From Clostridiaceae bacterium (lineage in GTDB: Bacteria > Bacillota > Clostridia > Lachnospirales > Lachnospiraceae), in assembly GCA_009911065.1 (NCBI GenBank), contig QXWR01000049.1, positions 1 through 32,516 of the forward strand: a stretch of 32,516 nt of DNA. Reading direction: 5' to 3'. The position numbers were made by a program, and so were the translations under genes. Under the pieces are notes generated by a model. The model ran no database searches. It was not told the origin of the DNA and saw only the letters and a list, made by a program, of their open reading frames with translations. Shown here one piece after another: positions 17,253-24,378 of the stretch. Numbering within the stretch: the first letter of the stretch is position 1; every line of letters starts with the position of its first letter.

Positions 17253-17687
17253 TTACAGTTTGCCCAGGATCATAAAAGAAATGATCAGTCCATACAAGCA
17301 CACACCCTCGGCAAGACCAACGAAGATGAGAGATTTACCAAGAATCGAACCATCTTCACTGATGGCGCCCAAAGCAGCAGAAGCCGCTGCCGACACAGCG
17401 ATACCGCCGCCAATACAGGACATTCCTGTGGAAAGAGCTGCCGCAAGGTATCCCCATCCAGCCGCACTGTTTGCCGCTGCCGCCTCCACAGTCTCCGCTG
17501 CGGAAGCATTTCCTGTAAACATCACCCCTGCCGTCACCAGTAAAGTCCCAACAAAAAGAAAAATATTCGCCCCAAGAGCTGTCTTATACCGTCCGCGAGT
17601 CTTCTCCCCAACCGCAAACGCGCCAAAAGGAACCCCGATACTGATTAACAAAGCAGCAGCCAAAGTAATTTTCGTCAATAAAGTCAT
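17253..17687 (-). CDS. atpK: V-type ATPase subunit K (proteolipid c ring)
   Basis: 144 residues forming four membrane helices, i.e. a duplicated hairpin. The ion-binding glutamate is in the last helix (FVGLAEGVCLYGLIISFMIL), aligned with E139 of E. hirae NtpK in my reading. The first hairpin has no equivalent carboxylate, as usual for V-type. The protein contains no glutamine at all, so the two glutamines that help bind Na+ in E. hirae NtpK (Q65 in PGTQG and Q110) are absent. That hints at H+ rather than Na+ coupling, by inference only. The segment between helices two and three (TGNASAAETVEAAAANSAAG) is unusually alanine-rich. A good ribosome binding site (AAGGAGG) precedes the ATG. Confidence 0.94.
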   Translation of the reverse strand: MTLLTKITLAAALLISIGVPFGAFAVGEKTRGRYKTALGANIFLFVGTLLVTAGVMFTGNASAAETVEAAAANSAAGWGYLAAALSTGMSCIGGGIAVSAAASAALGAISEDGSILGKSLIFVGLAEGVCLYGLIISFMILGKL

Positions 17688-17758
17688 GATAAAATCCTCC
17701 TTAAAGTTATCTCTTCCCTAATTATAATCGATCCATTTCAAAGTTAAATCACATACCG

Positions 17759-19705
17759 TTAGAAATCCGCTTTTCCATAAGCTTTAAATTCCCGTCCGCT
17801 TCCCTGATAAAACCGGCTGAAAAGCTCGTAATATTCCAGACGAAGCACCTGAATGCCCACAATCAGTCCTTCCATGCCGCAGACAAACAGATTGCCCAAA
17901 ATCACCACCAGCCAGTTGGGACTTCCAGACTCTACCCCCGCAAGCATCAAAACCACCTCCATCATAGCCGCATGGCTGACCGCAAAAGCGCCAACACGGA
18001 CAAAAGAAAGGGTGTTGGAAAAATAGCTTAACAAAACCTCAAACAATTCGAAAAATCCCTGTACCACAAACATTCCCTTTTCCTTTGGCAGCACCTCGGC
18101 CTTTTTCTCCACCAGGGCGGCCAACGGTTCCTTAAAGAACAGAACAAGAAGGGGAAGTACAAACATCACTGCCAGCACAGCCGTTGCCGGCAAAGGCTGT
18201 CCGCTCATATACAAAAATACAGTAATCACCAAAGATCCATAAAACACAATTCCTGCAATCCCATTGGTGTCAAAATATGTCTTTTCCACATTATGAGAAC
18301 GAAGGCTGTTTCTCACATTCAGCACCATAGTCATCAGCACAATTCCCATACCAAGGGCAACCGCCACCACAAAAACCGTATTCAGATTCCCAATAAAAGG
18401 AAGCTGCATCATGGCCTTTTGAGGCCGCAGCCAAGCTGCCTCCAAAACATCCTCAAATCCAAATATACTGCCAAACAAAAATCCGAATATGGTGGAGAAA
18501 AATCCACAGCAGGAAATAATCGCCGCCAGATTCATCTTCTTTGTCCGGTACAGTAAAAATCCTCCCAAAAGCAGGCACAGCCCTTGCCCCACATCCCCAA
18601 ACATAAACCCAAACAGGAAGGAATAAGTCAGCCCCAAAATGATAGTAGGGTCCGTCTCCCCATAAGACGGAAGTCCGTACATACGGATAAACATCTCAAA
18701 CGGCCGGAAAATACCTGGATTTTTCAGTTTCGTAGGCGGTTTACTCATAATGTTATTATGATCGTTTTCCATAAAGCAGAACGTACCCGGATCTTCCTCC
18801 AGCTCCTTAACAAAGGCGTCTGCATCCCTCTCACTCATCCACCCGCAGAGAATATAAAACGTATGTTGCTCATGGTTGGTACAAGCTGCCAGTTTCCTTA
18901 TATCAAAATTTGAGGCAAAATGTTCCAGACGGGTGTTTGCTGCCAACAACTCTGATTTATGAGTCTGAATGGTTTTGGACATTTGTTGTTTTACCTGGTC
19001 AATCTGTGCCTGCAGCCCATCGATTTTTTCTCCCAGGCTTATGGATGCCTCAGTTGGCGTTCCCTCATATTCATCGGGAAGAAAAAACCGTTCAAAATGA
19101 AGGGAAGCAAGAATGGCGTCTGCCTTGTCGCTGGCCACTTTCGGCACAAAATACACGACCCACACATACGGTCCGTCCTCCTGGCATTTATGCATCACCA
19201 CGTCCATGGTATCATAGACATACTCCATAAACTTTTTAAAATACTCTTTTGGAATCCTTCCAAACCGGAAACTAATGTACTTAAACTGCATAATGGACCG
19301 GACTGCATAATTTAAGTCCATAAAAGGCTGCACCCGGTTCCTGGAAAGCTGCAGCATATCCATTTCTTTTTCCAGCTCTTCTATCTCTGCACAGAGATTT
19401 TTCAGCTCCTCATTCAGGGAATCCACAATATGGGCCGCTCCCTCCACAGAAAGCTTTTTATAACCATCTCTGTCTGCCTTTCCTCTTCCTTCCTCTCCCA
19501 AGTAACTGCCAATCAGCTCATTGGAAATCTGAAGCTGCCCCTTATAGGGATTCACTTCATTAAAGGGCTTCAAATCCGGAACGGTCTTCAGCTCAGACAA
19601 CGCATTTTCCAAATGAATCTCATATTTGGAAAAATACTGCTCCACCATCTGATCTATATCCCCTTTGTGTCCGGTAATGCTTAAAAACTTCATTTTTTCA
19701 ATCAA
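17759..19705 (-). CDS. atpI: V-type ATPase subunit I (a subunit, ion channel half)
   Basis: 648 residues. The N-terminal 340 residues form the soluble arm with long coiled coils (CAEIEELEKEMDMLQ, KIDGLQAQIDQVKQQMSK). The C-terminal half has about seven or eight membrane helices, starting near PTIILGLTYSFLFGFMFGDVGQG. GIQVLRLEYYELFSRFYQG near the end carries the essential arginine that faces the c ring. The start is TTG 19705: AGGAGG lies about 8 nt upstream, whereas the in-frame ATG at 19693 is about 20 nt from it. Homologues also begin with IEKMKF. A 71-nt gap follows before atpK. Confidence 0.95.
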   Translation of the reverse strand: MIEKMKFLSITGHKGDIDQMVEQYFSKYEIHLENALSELKTVPDLKPFNEVNPYKGQLQISNELIGSYLGEEGRGKADRDGYKKLSVEGAAHIVDSLNEELKNLCAEIEELEKEMDMLQLSRNRVQPFMDLNYAVRSIMQFKYISFRFGRIPKEYFKKFMEYVYDTMDVVMHKCQEDGPYVWVVYFVPKVASDKADAILASLHFERFFLPDEYEGTPTEASISLGEKIDGLQAQIDQVKQQMSKTIQTHKSELLAANTRLEHFASNFDIRKLAACTNHEQHTFYILCGWMSERDADAFVKELEEDPGTFCFMENDHNNIMSKPPTKLKNPGIFRPFEMFIRMYGLPSYGETDPTIILGLTYSFLFGFMFGDVGQGLCLLLGGFLLYRTKKMNLAAIISCCGFFSTIFGFLFGSIFGFEDVLEAAWLRPQKAMMQLPFIGNLNTVFVVAVALGMGIVLMTMVLNVRNSLRSHNVEKTYFDTNGIAGIVFYGSLVITVFLYMSGQPLPATAVLAVMFVLPLLVLFFKEPLAALVEKKAEVLPKEKGMFVVQGFFELFEVLLSYFSNTLSFVRVGAFAVSHAAMMEVVLMLAGVESGSPNWLVVILGNLFVCGMEGLIVGIQVLRLEYYELFSRFYQGSGREFKAYGKADF

Positions 19706-19717
19706 AAATTACACCTC

Positions 19718-20761
19718 CTATTGCTTCTTTGCCATAGCAATAATCTCACTTGCGCCAAGTCCATAACGGATTCCCTCAATAGTGGCAATGATTTTCCTCT
19801 GTTCCAACTCCTTGGCATACAAATAAGACTCCAGTACAGCCATGGTATACGGGTGCCTGCGGCCGGTTCCGCAGTAAATTCGATTCAGAATCTGGTGACT
19901 GAGCGCCTCCACCTCCGGCGGTTCACTCCAGTCCACCTGGGGAAGCTTTCCGTAATAAGTGTTTTTCAATGCAGCAAAAAATTCATCCAGAGTAGGAGCC
20001 TCCGCCATATGGCGGATTTGTTCCGTCTTAAGTTTATATTTTACCGGAATCAGCAAGGCATAAATCTTTGCTGCTGGCAGCATATAATACTTAATAGACC
20101 GGTAAATCCACTGAATATTTAACAGATCCAGACGGCTGCCAAAACACTGGCCAATCACCTTTTGTTCTTCCTTGGTCAGAATCTTATCCTTGGTTTTCCA
20201 CATGGTCTGAAAATAAAAAAGATCCAGACGAAATTCATAATCAAATAACGTCTGCGCCTTTTCTTCCTGATAGCTGGTAACAGGTTTGTAATAAGAAGAC
20301 CCTTCCAGCCTTCCAATCAGTTCCTCCAGACTTTCCGCCTGAGCCAGTTTTACCAAATCAACCGAAGAATGACGATCAAAAAACTGTTGAAAACCAGACA
20401 AATCGATGGAATGGGTTTTGCCGCCCATTACATTTCGCAGCACACTTTTGATAATGGTAATTTCATAGTGCATAAAATAAAGATCCAAAAATTTTCGCTG
20501 GGACAAATTGGAAAACCGATACAGCTTGGTAAAATCCCGATATTCTGACCAGGCCAGCAGCTGTTCAATATATCCCCTGTGAAGCCGGGTATCATCCAGC
20601 CCTGAAAAGATCGTCTCATAAGCAGGCTGCTGTTTTAAATAATCCGCCGCACTTCGCACGTCCTCCAAAGCCGCCATTTCCTGAAACTGTTCCTCTGTAA
20701 GGAGACGGCTTTCCATTGCACGTACCTTTGCGGTAATTCCGCTGTAAGTCAACAGTCCCAT
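19718..20761 (-). CDS. atpC: V-type ATPase subunit C (AC39/d, Vo cap)
   Basis: 347 residues of the AC39 family. It sits on the c ring and connects the rotor stalk to it. Recognised by its start (YSGITAKVRAMESRLLTEEQFQEM), FSNLSQRKFLDLYFMHYEITIIKSVLR, the internal threefold repetition with DLLNIQWIYRSIKYYMLP, and the end PYTMAVLESYLYAKELEQRKIIATIEGIRYG. The last motif is highly conserved in the family. Here the gene is placed before atpI instead of between E and F as in E. hirae. It starts 4 nt after the stop codon of the small H/G gene. Confidence 0.94.
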   Translation of the reverse strand: MGLLTYSGITAKVRAMESRLLTEEQFQEMAALEDVRSAADYLKQQPAYETIFSGLDDTRLHRGYIEQLLAWSEYRDFTKLYRFSNLSQRKFLDLYFMHYEITIIKSVLRNVMGGKTHSIDLSGFQQFFDRHSSVDLVKLAQAESLEELIGRLEGSSYYKPVTSYQEEKAQTLFDYEFRLDLFYFQTMWKTKDKILTKEEQKVIGQCFGSRLDLLNIQWIYRSIKYYMLPAAKIYALLIPVKYKLKTEQIRHMAEAPTLDEFFAALKNTYYGKLPQVDWSEPPEVEALSHQILNRIYCGTGRRHPYTMAVLESYLYAKELEQRKIIATIEGIRYGLGASEIIAMAKKQ

Positions 20762-20765
20762 ACAC

Positions 20766-21077
20766 TCACTCCTTTATCAACTGTCCAAACAGCTTCTCCA
20801 CATACTCCTCCTGCTCGTTCTCAAAACGCTGCTCCATCTTTTTTAGCTGCTGTTCTGCGTCCAAGCGCTGTCGTTCCAGCCTCTTGTCCATTTCCACTTC
20901 CATCCGCTTTCGAAGCTCTTGAATCCCCTGCTCCGTCCGCTCTTTCAGATTCTGATCAAATTCCTTGGTCCGCTCCCTCATTTCTTCTGCAAATGCCTTC
21001 TTTTTCCCATTCGCACTTTCCATAACAGAGGACGCGGCATCTTCAATCTCAGAAATCCTTTTAATTACCGTGTTCAT
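20766..21077 (-). CDS. V-type ATPase small stalk subunit (H/G type)
   Basis: 103 residues, almost entirely a charged coiled coil (GKKKAFAEEMRERTKEF, RKRMEVEMDKRLERQRL, EEYVEKLFGQLIKE). As first gene of the operon and by size it is the partner of subunit E in the peripheral stalk (NtpF of E. hirae; H or G elsewhere). ATG 21077 (MNTVIKRISEIEDAA) is chosen because AGGAGG is 6 nt upstream. The open frame continues to 21257, and an earlier in-frame ATG at 21116 has GGAG only one base away, so it is unlikely. Sequence identity of such coiled coils is low; context carries much of the call. Confidence 0.88.
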   Translation of the reverse strand: MNTVIKRISEIEDAASSVMESANGKKKAFAEEMRERTKEFDQNLKERTEQGIQELRKRMEVEMDKRLERQRLDAEQQLKKMEQRFENEQEEYVEKLFGQLIKE

Positions 21078-21471
21078 AGAAATCCTCCTGATATCCTGCC
21101 ATTTCAGCACAATCATACTCCTTTTTCTGAAAAATTCCATAGGAAATATCGTTAAAAAACTGTTCAGAATGTATTTGTTTTTGTGATTGTGCAAAAAAAG
21201 CAATCCTATATTGGGAATTTTAACTAACAATAAACCATAAAAATTCCAATTCCACACAACAAGCTGACAAAATTAAATCTCCCGCTACAGACAATACTTA
21301 GCTCTTTGCTTGCAGAAATCATTTATACCACCCTCCCATACCACTTCAAAAACATGTTGGAAAATCCTTGCCCCTGCATGAAAAAATATAACAGCTCATG
21401 GATCTGAACTGTTATATTTCCTCATATGAAAAATAGGATTTCAAAAATATTCTTTCATTCTCTATTCGAAT
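21078..21471. other. Long non-coding leader upstream of the V-ATPase operon
   Basis: No gene is supported here. The stretch must hold the operon promoter on the minus strand; a weak candidate is TTGTTA, 16 bp, TAGGAT around 21202-21229. A hairpin GGAATTTT/AAAATTCC (21214-21221 and 21240-21247, 18-nt loop) lies in the same place. A second hairpin at 21384-21419 is listed separately. Nothing else is recognisable. Confidence 0.5.
21384..21419. terminator. AT-rich hairpin, possible terminator downstream of the SH3 gene
   Basis: A perfect 11-bp stem pairs AAATATAACAG (21384-21394) with CTGTTATATTT (21409-21419) around a 14-nt loop. On the minus strand it lies 220 nt after the stop of the DUF4145/SH3 gene. 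The T run on that strand comes from the stem-flanking A6 at 21381-21386, so intrinsic termination leftward is plausible. Confidence 0.45.
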
Positions 21472-21639
21472 AACTAGTATGACCAAACCAATTAACCATA
21501 TGTTTCGCTTGTCTAAATTTCCCCCTGCTTCGTTGTTGTCGGTCAACGATGCCACCGCATCGCCTCCCTCCTCCGCCTTGCAGGATGAAAATCTATCCTG
21601 CGCGAAACATAATGATAATTGGTGTGGGTCATACTAGTT
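21472..21639. repeat. 168-bp palindromic multi-hairpin element (MITE-like or structured RNA)
   Basis: Terminal arms AACTAGTATGACC (21472-21484) and GGTCATACTAGTT (21627-21639) are perfect inverted repeats. Inside them ACCAATTA (21487-21494) pairs with TAATTGGT (21616-21623), and ATGTTTCGC (21500-21508) pairs with GCGAAACAT (21602-21610), so the closing stem extends over about 35 positions per side. The enclosed 93 nt holds further hairpins: TCGTTG/CAACGA (21530-21549), CGATGC/GCATCG (21547-21562) and GCAGGAT/ATCCTGC (21580-21601). The first two share CGA and cannot both be complete. The right end touches the stop codon of the SH3 gene. Such form suits a non-autonomous mobile repeat or a structured RNA; copy number in the genome decides. 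Confidence 0.75.
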
Positions 21640-22475
21640 TACTGCACCTTCAAATACTGACTGGCAACATACGCCTCCTGTCCGTTAAACAAAATCACTG
21701 CCCATTCATCATTTTCCGCCCGGACATATTCCACGGTGGCTCCTGCCACCAGCTGTCCCAGCTTCGTCGCATCCGTCCTCGGCTCTGCTCTTACATTCAA
21801 CACGTCGGTTGTTCTGTAAACCGTGGCAGGCGTTTCCGTTTCCGTTGGTTCCGGAGGCAGTGTCTCCATCGTTTCCGTCGTATTTCCCGTGGTAGTTTCC
21901 ACAGCCAACGTATCGCTGGCTGAAGAATCCGTCTCATCTGGCTTTGGTTTAAAACTTTTTACTGCCCAGAAAATAAGCAAAATACAAATAATTGGTCCCA
22001 GCAATTTCAGAAAATCTACAGGCGTAAACATGCTTCTCCTCCTGCCAGAACGCCTGCGGCTGTTGCGGGACGAAGAAGATCGGGAAGAGCGTTTCTTATA
22101 GCTTCGGTTTTTATTTCGATACTCATTGGAAAAGGTACGAACCTCCTGAGCCAGCATCTGAAAAGCCAGATTCCCATTGGATGGAGAATTGTCTCCCTCA
22201 TGGGCAGCTTTATTGCCCATCATACGAATCTTATGGTATCGGTCGCAAGTCGTTTTAGTAATCCGCCGGTTCTGATACAGCAGATCAATCATCTCCATCA
22301 AATCCCCGTCATTCATAGAACCCGATCTCTCTGCCAAAGTTTTTACCATAAATTCCACGGTCTGACGGGCTTTAATCATGGCAGAATTATAGTCTCCCTG
22401 TCCAATCAGCCGCTCTGTACCTTTCAGCCCCATTTGTATACGTTCCCAATTATTGCTCGCGCTGCCATTTGCCAT
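21639..22475 (-). CDS. Membrane-anchored protein with N-terminal DUF4145-like domain and C-terminal SH3b domain
   Basis: 278 residues. Residues 10-118 resemble DUF4145 (HEPN-like fold): helices with YNSAMIKARQTVEFMVKTL and the signature HKIRMMGNKAAHEG, with R84 and H92. A basic serine/arginine linker (127-148) precedes one membrane helix (157-173, LKLLGPIICILLIFWAV). A Thr/Glu/Pro-rich extracellular stalk (180-215) leads to a bacterial SH3 domain (219-278, VLNVRAEP through GQEAYVASQYLKVQ). The SH3 domain probably contacts the cell wall and the DUF4145 part is cytoplasmic. ATG 22475 is preferred over 22514 because AGGAGG lies 6 nt before it. Partner and function are unknown. Confidence 0.85.
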   Translation of the reverse strand: MANGSASNNWERIQMGLKGTERLIGQGDYNSAMIKARQTVEFMVKTLAERSGSMNDGDLMEMIDLLYQNRRITKTTCDRYHKIRMMGNKAAHEGDNSPSNGNLAFQMLAQEVRTFSNEYRNKNRSYKKRSSRSSSSRNSRRRSGRRRSMFTPVDFLKLLGPIICILLIFWAVKSFKPKPDETDSSASDTLAVETTTGNTTETMETLPPEPTETETPATVYRTTDVLNVRAEPRTDATKLGQLVAGATVEYVRAENDEWAVILFNGQEAYVASQYLKVQ

Positions 22476-22781
22476 AGTTGTCCTCCTCTGTGCCTTCCTA
22501 ACATCCTTCCCCAACCAAAGGATATCTGGTGATATAACAATGAAAATGTAAAAAATATAAAAATCAGCTGGTTCGAACCGTTACAAATTATCTATATTGA
22601 TAAAATTATTATACTACATATTCTTTACTTATGCACGAACAAAATGTAGAATTTCACAGAAAATCCAGAAGGCGAATATGCGAACCATATTATTAAGATA
22701 CCAAGGTCAAATGGTCTGCTTCATAAGATCTTACAAACTGCTTGCAAAGAAAAGTCAGGTCTGATAAAATAGGAGGACAGT
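22476..22781. other. Divergent intergenic region, SH3 gene / trmB
   Basis: About 300 AT-rich bases between divergent genes. TATAAT-like hexamers occur on both strands around 22609-22616, but I cannot pair them with convincing -35 boxes at 16-18 bp. No coding frame or RNA is recognisable. Confidence 0.4.
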
Positions 22782-22805
22782 ATGATTGGGAGGAAAAGAA
22801 AATGA
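22782..22805 (+). other. Possible 7-codon leader ORF overlapping the trmB start
   Basis: AGGAGG at 22771-22776 precedes ATG 22782 by 5 nt, an ideal arrangement. The ORF encodes MIGRKRK and its TGA (22803-22805) overlaps the trmB ATG (22802-22804) as ATGA. This would couple trmB translation to the leader. The trmB start also has its own GGGAGG 9 nt upstream, inside the mini-ORF. Confidence 0.4.
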
Positions 22806-23437
22806 GATTACGTCATATTCCTGGTTCAGAGGAAGCTATCGCCGCCAGCCCTTATGTGCTGTCAAATCCCTGCCAGTACAAGGGACAATTTAGGCAGCGA
22901 TTCGAAAACCAAAATCCCATTGAGATTGAGATCGGTATGGGAAAGGGAAAATTCATCATAGAACTGGCCCAGCGTCATCCCCAAATCAACTATCTGGGAA
23001 TCGAACGGTATCCCAGCGTGTTGCTTCACGGCATAAAAAAGCAGGAAAGCCTTCAGCTTCCAAACCTTTATTTCCTGTGCCTTGACGCCAGAATCCTTCC
23101 CGAAATATTTGCTCCAGAAGAAGTATCTCGTATCTATTTAAACTTTTCCGATCCATGGCCAAAGGACCGTCATGCCAAGCGAAGGCTGACCTCCCCTGCA
23201 TTTATGACGGTATACGACCAGATTCTTGAGAAAAACGGCTTTATTGAGTTTAAAACCGATAACCAGAAACTTTTTTCCTATTCTCTGGAATCCATTCCAT
23301 CATCCGGCTGGAAGATCACAGAGTCCACCCATGACCTGCACCACAGTGCCATGGCCCTTGACAATGTGATGACGGAATATGAGACCAAATTTTCCTCCTT
23401 AGGAAATCCGATTTGCAAACTGATAGCCAGACGGTAA
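22802..23437 (+). CDS. trmB: tRNA (guanine-N7)-methyltransferase TrmB
   Basis: Uses S-adenosylmethionine to methylate N7 of G46 in tRNA. 211 residues, the normal size. The SAM-binding start EIEIGMGKGKFIIELAQRHP and LGIERYPSVL are followed by YLNFSDPWPKDRHAKRRLT, the family signature with catalytic and RNA-contacting residues, and GFIEFKTDN. ATG 22802 (MRLRHIPGSEEAI) is chosen because GGGAGG lies 9 nt upstream and homologues start at this point; the open frame extends to 22742 without a ribosome binding site. An upstream mini-ORF may couple translation. Confidence 0.96.
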   Translation: MRLRHIPGSEEAIAASPYVLSNPCQYKGQFRQRFENQNPIEIEIGMGKGKFIIELAQRHPQINYLGIERYPSVLLHGIKKQESLQLPNLYFLCLDARILPEIFAPEEVSRIYLNFSDPWPKDRHAKRRLTSPAFMTVYDQILEKNGFIEFKTDNQKLFSYSLESIPSSGWKITESTHDLHHSAMALDNVMTEYETKFSSLGNPICKLIARR

Positions 23438-23470
23438 ACTGCATATACTAGATAATAAGAATCTTATGTG

Positions 23471-23617
23471 GTGATCAATTTGGACCTGAAAACAAAACTT
23501 GTCAACAATCTACGCAGTGCAACCAGTGACAAAGAAAGCATGAATCGCCAGATTCTCAAACTGCGCAAAAGCTTTAAAGAAGCGGAAAAAGTGCTGAATC
23601 GCTCCAAAGGCAAATGA
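23471..23617 (+). CDS. 48-residue basic hypothetical protein
   Basis: A small open frame between trmB and thioredoxin. From GTG 23471 it reads INLDLKTKLVNNLRSATSDKE, then SMNRQILKLRKSFKEAEKVLNRSKGK. It is strongly helical and basic with a heptad-like pattern. No convincing ribosome binding site precedes the GTG; an internal ATG begins MNRQILK. Codon use looks ordinary for the region (AAA, GAA, CTG), which is why I list it. I do not recognise a family. It could be a real small protein or a chance frame. Confidence 0.35.
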   Translation: MINLDLKTKLVNNLRSATSDKESMNRQILKLRKSFKEAEKVLNRSKGK

Positions 23618-23664
23618 TTTGGCACTTAAATAGTCCAAAATCTTAATCAAAGGAGACCAACATT

Positions 23665-23976
23665 ATGGAGAAAAAATTTACAACCGAAAACTTTACCACC
23701 GAGGTGTTAAACGCTGACAAACCAGTTCTGGTAGACTTTTACGCAGACTGGTGCGGCCCCTGCCGGATGATGTCCCCCATTGTAGAACAGTTGGCGGTTG
23801 ATATGGAAGGCAAAGCCATCATCGGCAAGCTGAACATTGACGACAACGAAGAAATCGCTATGAAATACGGAGTTATGAACATCCCGACCCTGATCTTATT
23901 TAAAAACGGGGCAGAAGTAAACCGTATTGTAGGTGCCCAAAACCGGGAAGTTCTGGAACGTATGCTTCAGGTATAA
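23665..23976 (+). CDS. trxA: Thioredoxin
   Basis: 103 residues with the full thioredoxin fold. VLVDFYADWCGPC puts the redox pair at C30 and C33, followed by RMMSPIVEQLA, the cis-proline segment NIPTLILFKNG, and a C-terminal helix. It reduces cytoplasmic disulfides with electrons from thioredoxin reductase, which is not in this window. AAGGAG precedes the ATG by about 9 nt. Downstream an A/T-rich dyad (around 23995-24012) may terminate it before the tRNA-Lys promoter. Confidence 0.96.
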   Translation: MEKKFTTENFTTEVLNADKPVLVDFYADWCGPCRMMSPIVEQLAVDMEGKAIIGKLNIDDNEEIAMKYGVMNIPTLILFKNGAEVNRIVGAQNREVLERMLQV

Positions 23977-24023
23977 CCCTCTCTCCCTCCTTCAAAAAAA
24001 TTTGATTTTTTTGTAAAAAAAGG

Positions 24024-24052
24024 TTGACATTTTCCCATCTATGCGGTAGAAT
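24024..24052 (+). promoter_or_regulatory. Strong promoter of the tRNA-Lys gene
   Basis: A perfect TTGACA (24024-24029) and TAGAAT (24047-24052) with a 17-bp spacer. The tRNA begins 40 nt after the -10. Confidence 0.85.
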
Positions 24053-24092
24053 AATGTTCGTGTCATGTGAGAGACATTACACGGACATGCAA

Positions 24093-24165
24093 GCGCCCTT
24101 AGCTCAGTTGGTAGAGCAGTAGACTCTTAATCTATTTGTCCAGGGTTCGAGTCCCTGAGGGCGCA
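24093..24165 (+). tRNA. tRNA-Lys (anticodon CTT)
   Basis: 73 nt. The acceptor stem GCGCCCT pairs with AGGGCGC, discriminator A. The D arm is AGCTCAGTTGGTAGAGCA; the anticodon stem TAGA/TCTA encloses CTCTTAA with CTT at 34-36; the T arm is CAGGGTTCGAGTCCCTG. It reads AAG. CCA is not encoded. Confidence 0.97.
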
Positions 24166-24243
24166 TTTAAAGTTCTGGTTTTGCAGGCTGCGAACTGCGG
24201 GGTCGGGGCTTTATTTTTTTGCCCATAACCAAGTTGCGGCATT

Positions 24244-24318
24244 GTGAAAAGAGAGAGAAGAACACCGAAAGGTCCCCTTTTCACTTTGGCACCCAATCCA
24301 GCGGCGTTCTTCTCTCTC
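24244..24318. terminator. Large convergent hairpin between tRNA-Lys and gdhA, with overlapping second pairing
   Basis: GAGAGAGAAGAACACCG (24251-24267) pairs with CGGCGTTCTTCTCTCTC (24302-24318), one mismatch, with a 34-nt loop. On the minus strand it is followed by TTTTC, so it can terminate gdhA. A second pairing, GTGAAAAG (24244-24251) with CTTTTCAC (24277-24284), reaches into the loop and is pseudoknot-like or an alternative fold. The rest of 24166-24378 holds GGGGCTTTATTTTTTT (around 24206-24221), probably the tRNA terminator tract. Confidence 0.6.
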
Positions 24319-24378
24319 CTTATGACAGATCCTTTTGTCTAGGTCAAATCTCCCCAACCAAAGAATCCCATAACTTTT

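Noticed and set aside
17061..17721. Plus-strand frames opposite atpF and atpK
   Set aside because: They mirror small conserved V-ATPase subunits with clear motifs on the minus strand.
21078..21116. Earlier start for the small ATPase stalk subunit
   Set aside because: GGAG is only one base from ATG 21116, whereas AGGAGG is well placed for ATG 21077.
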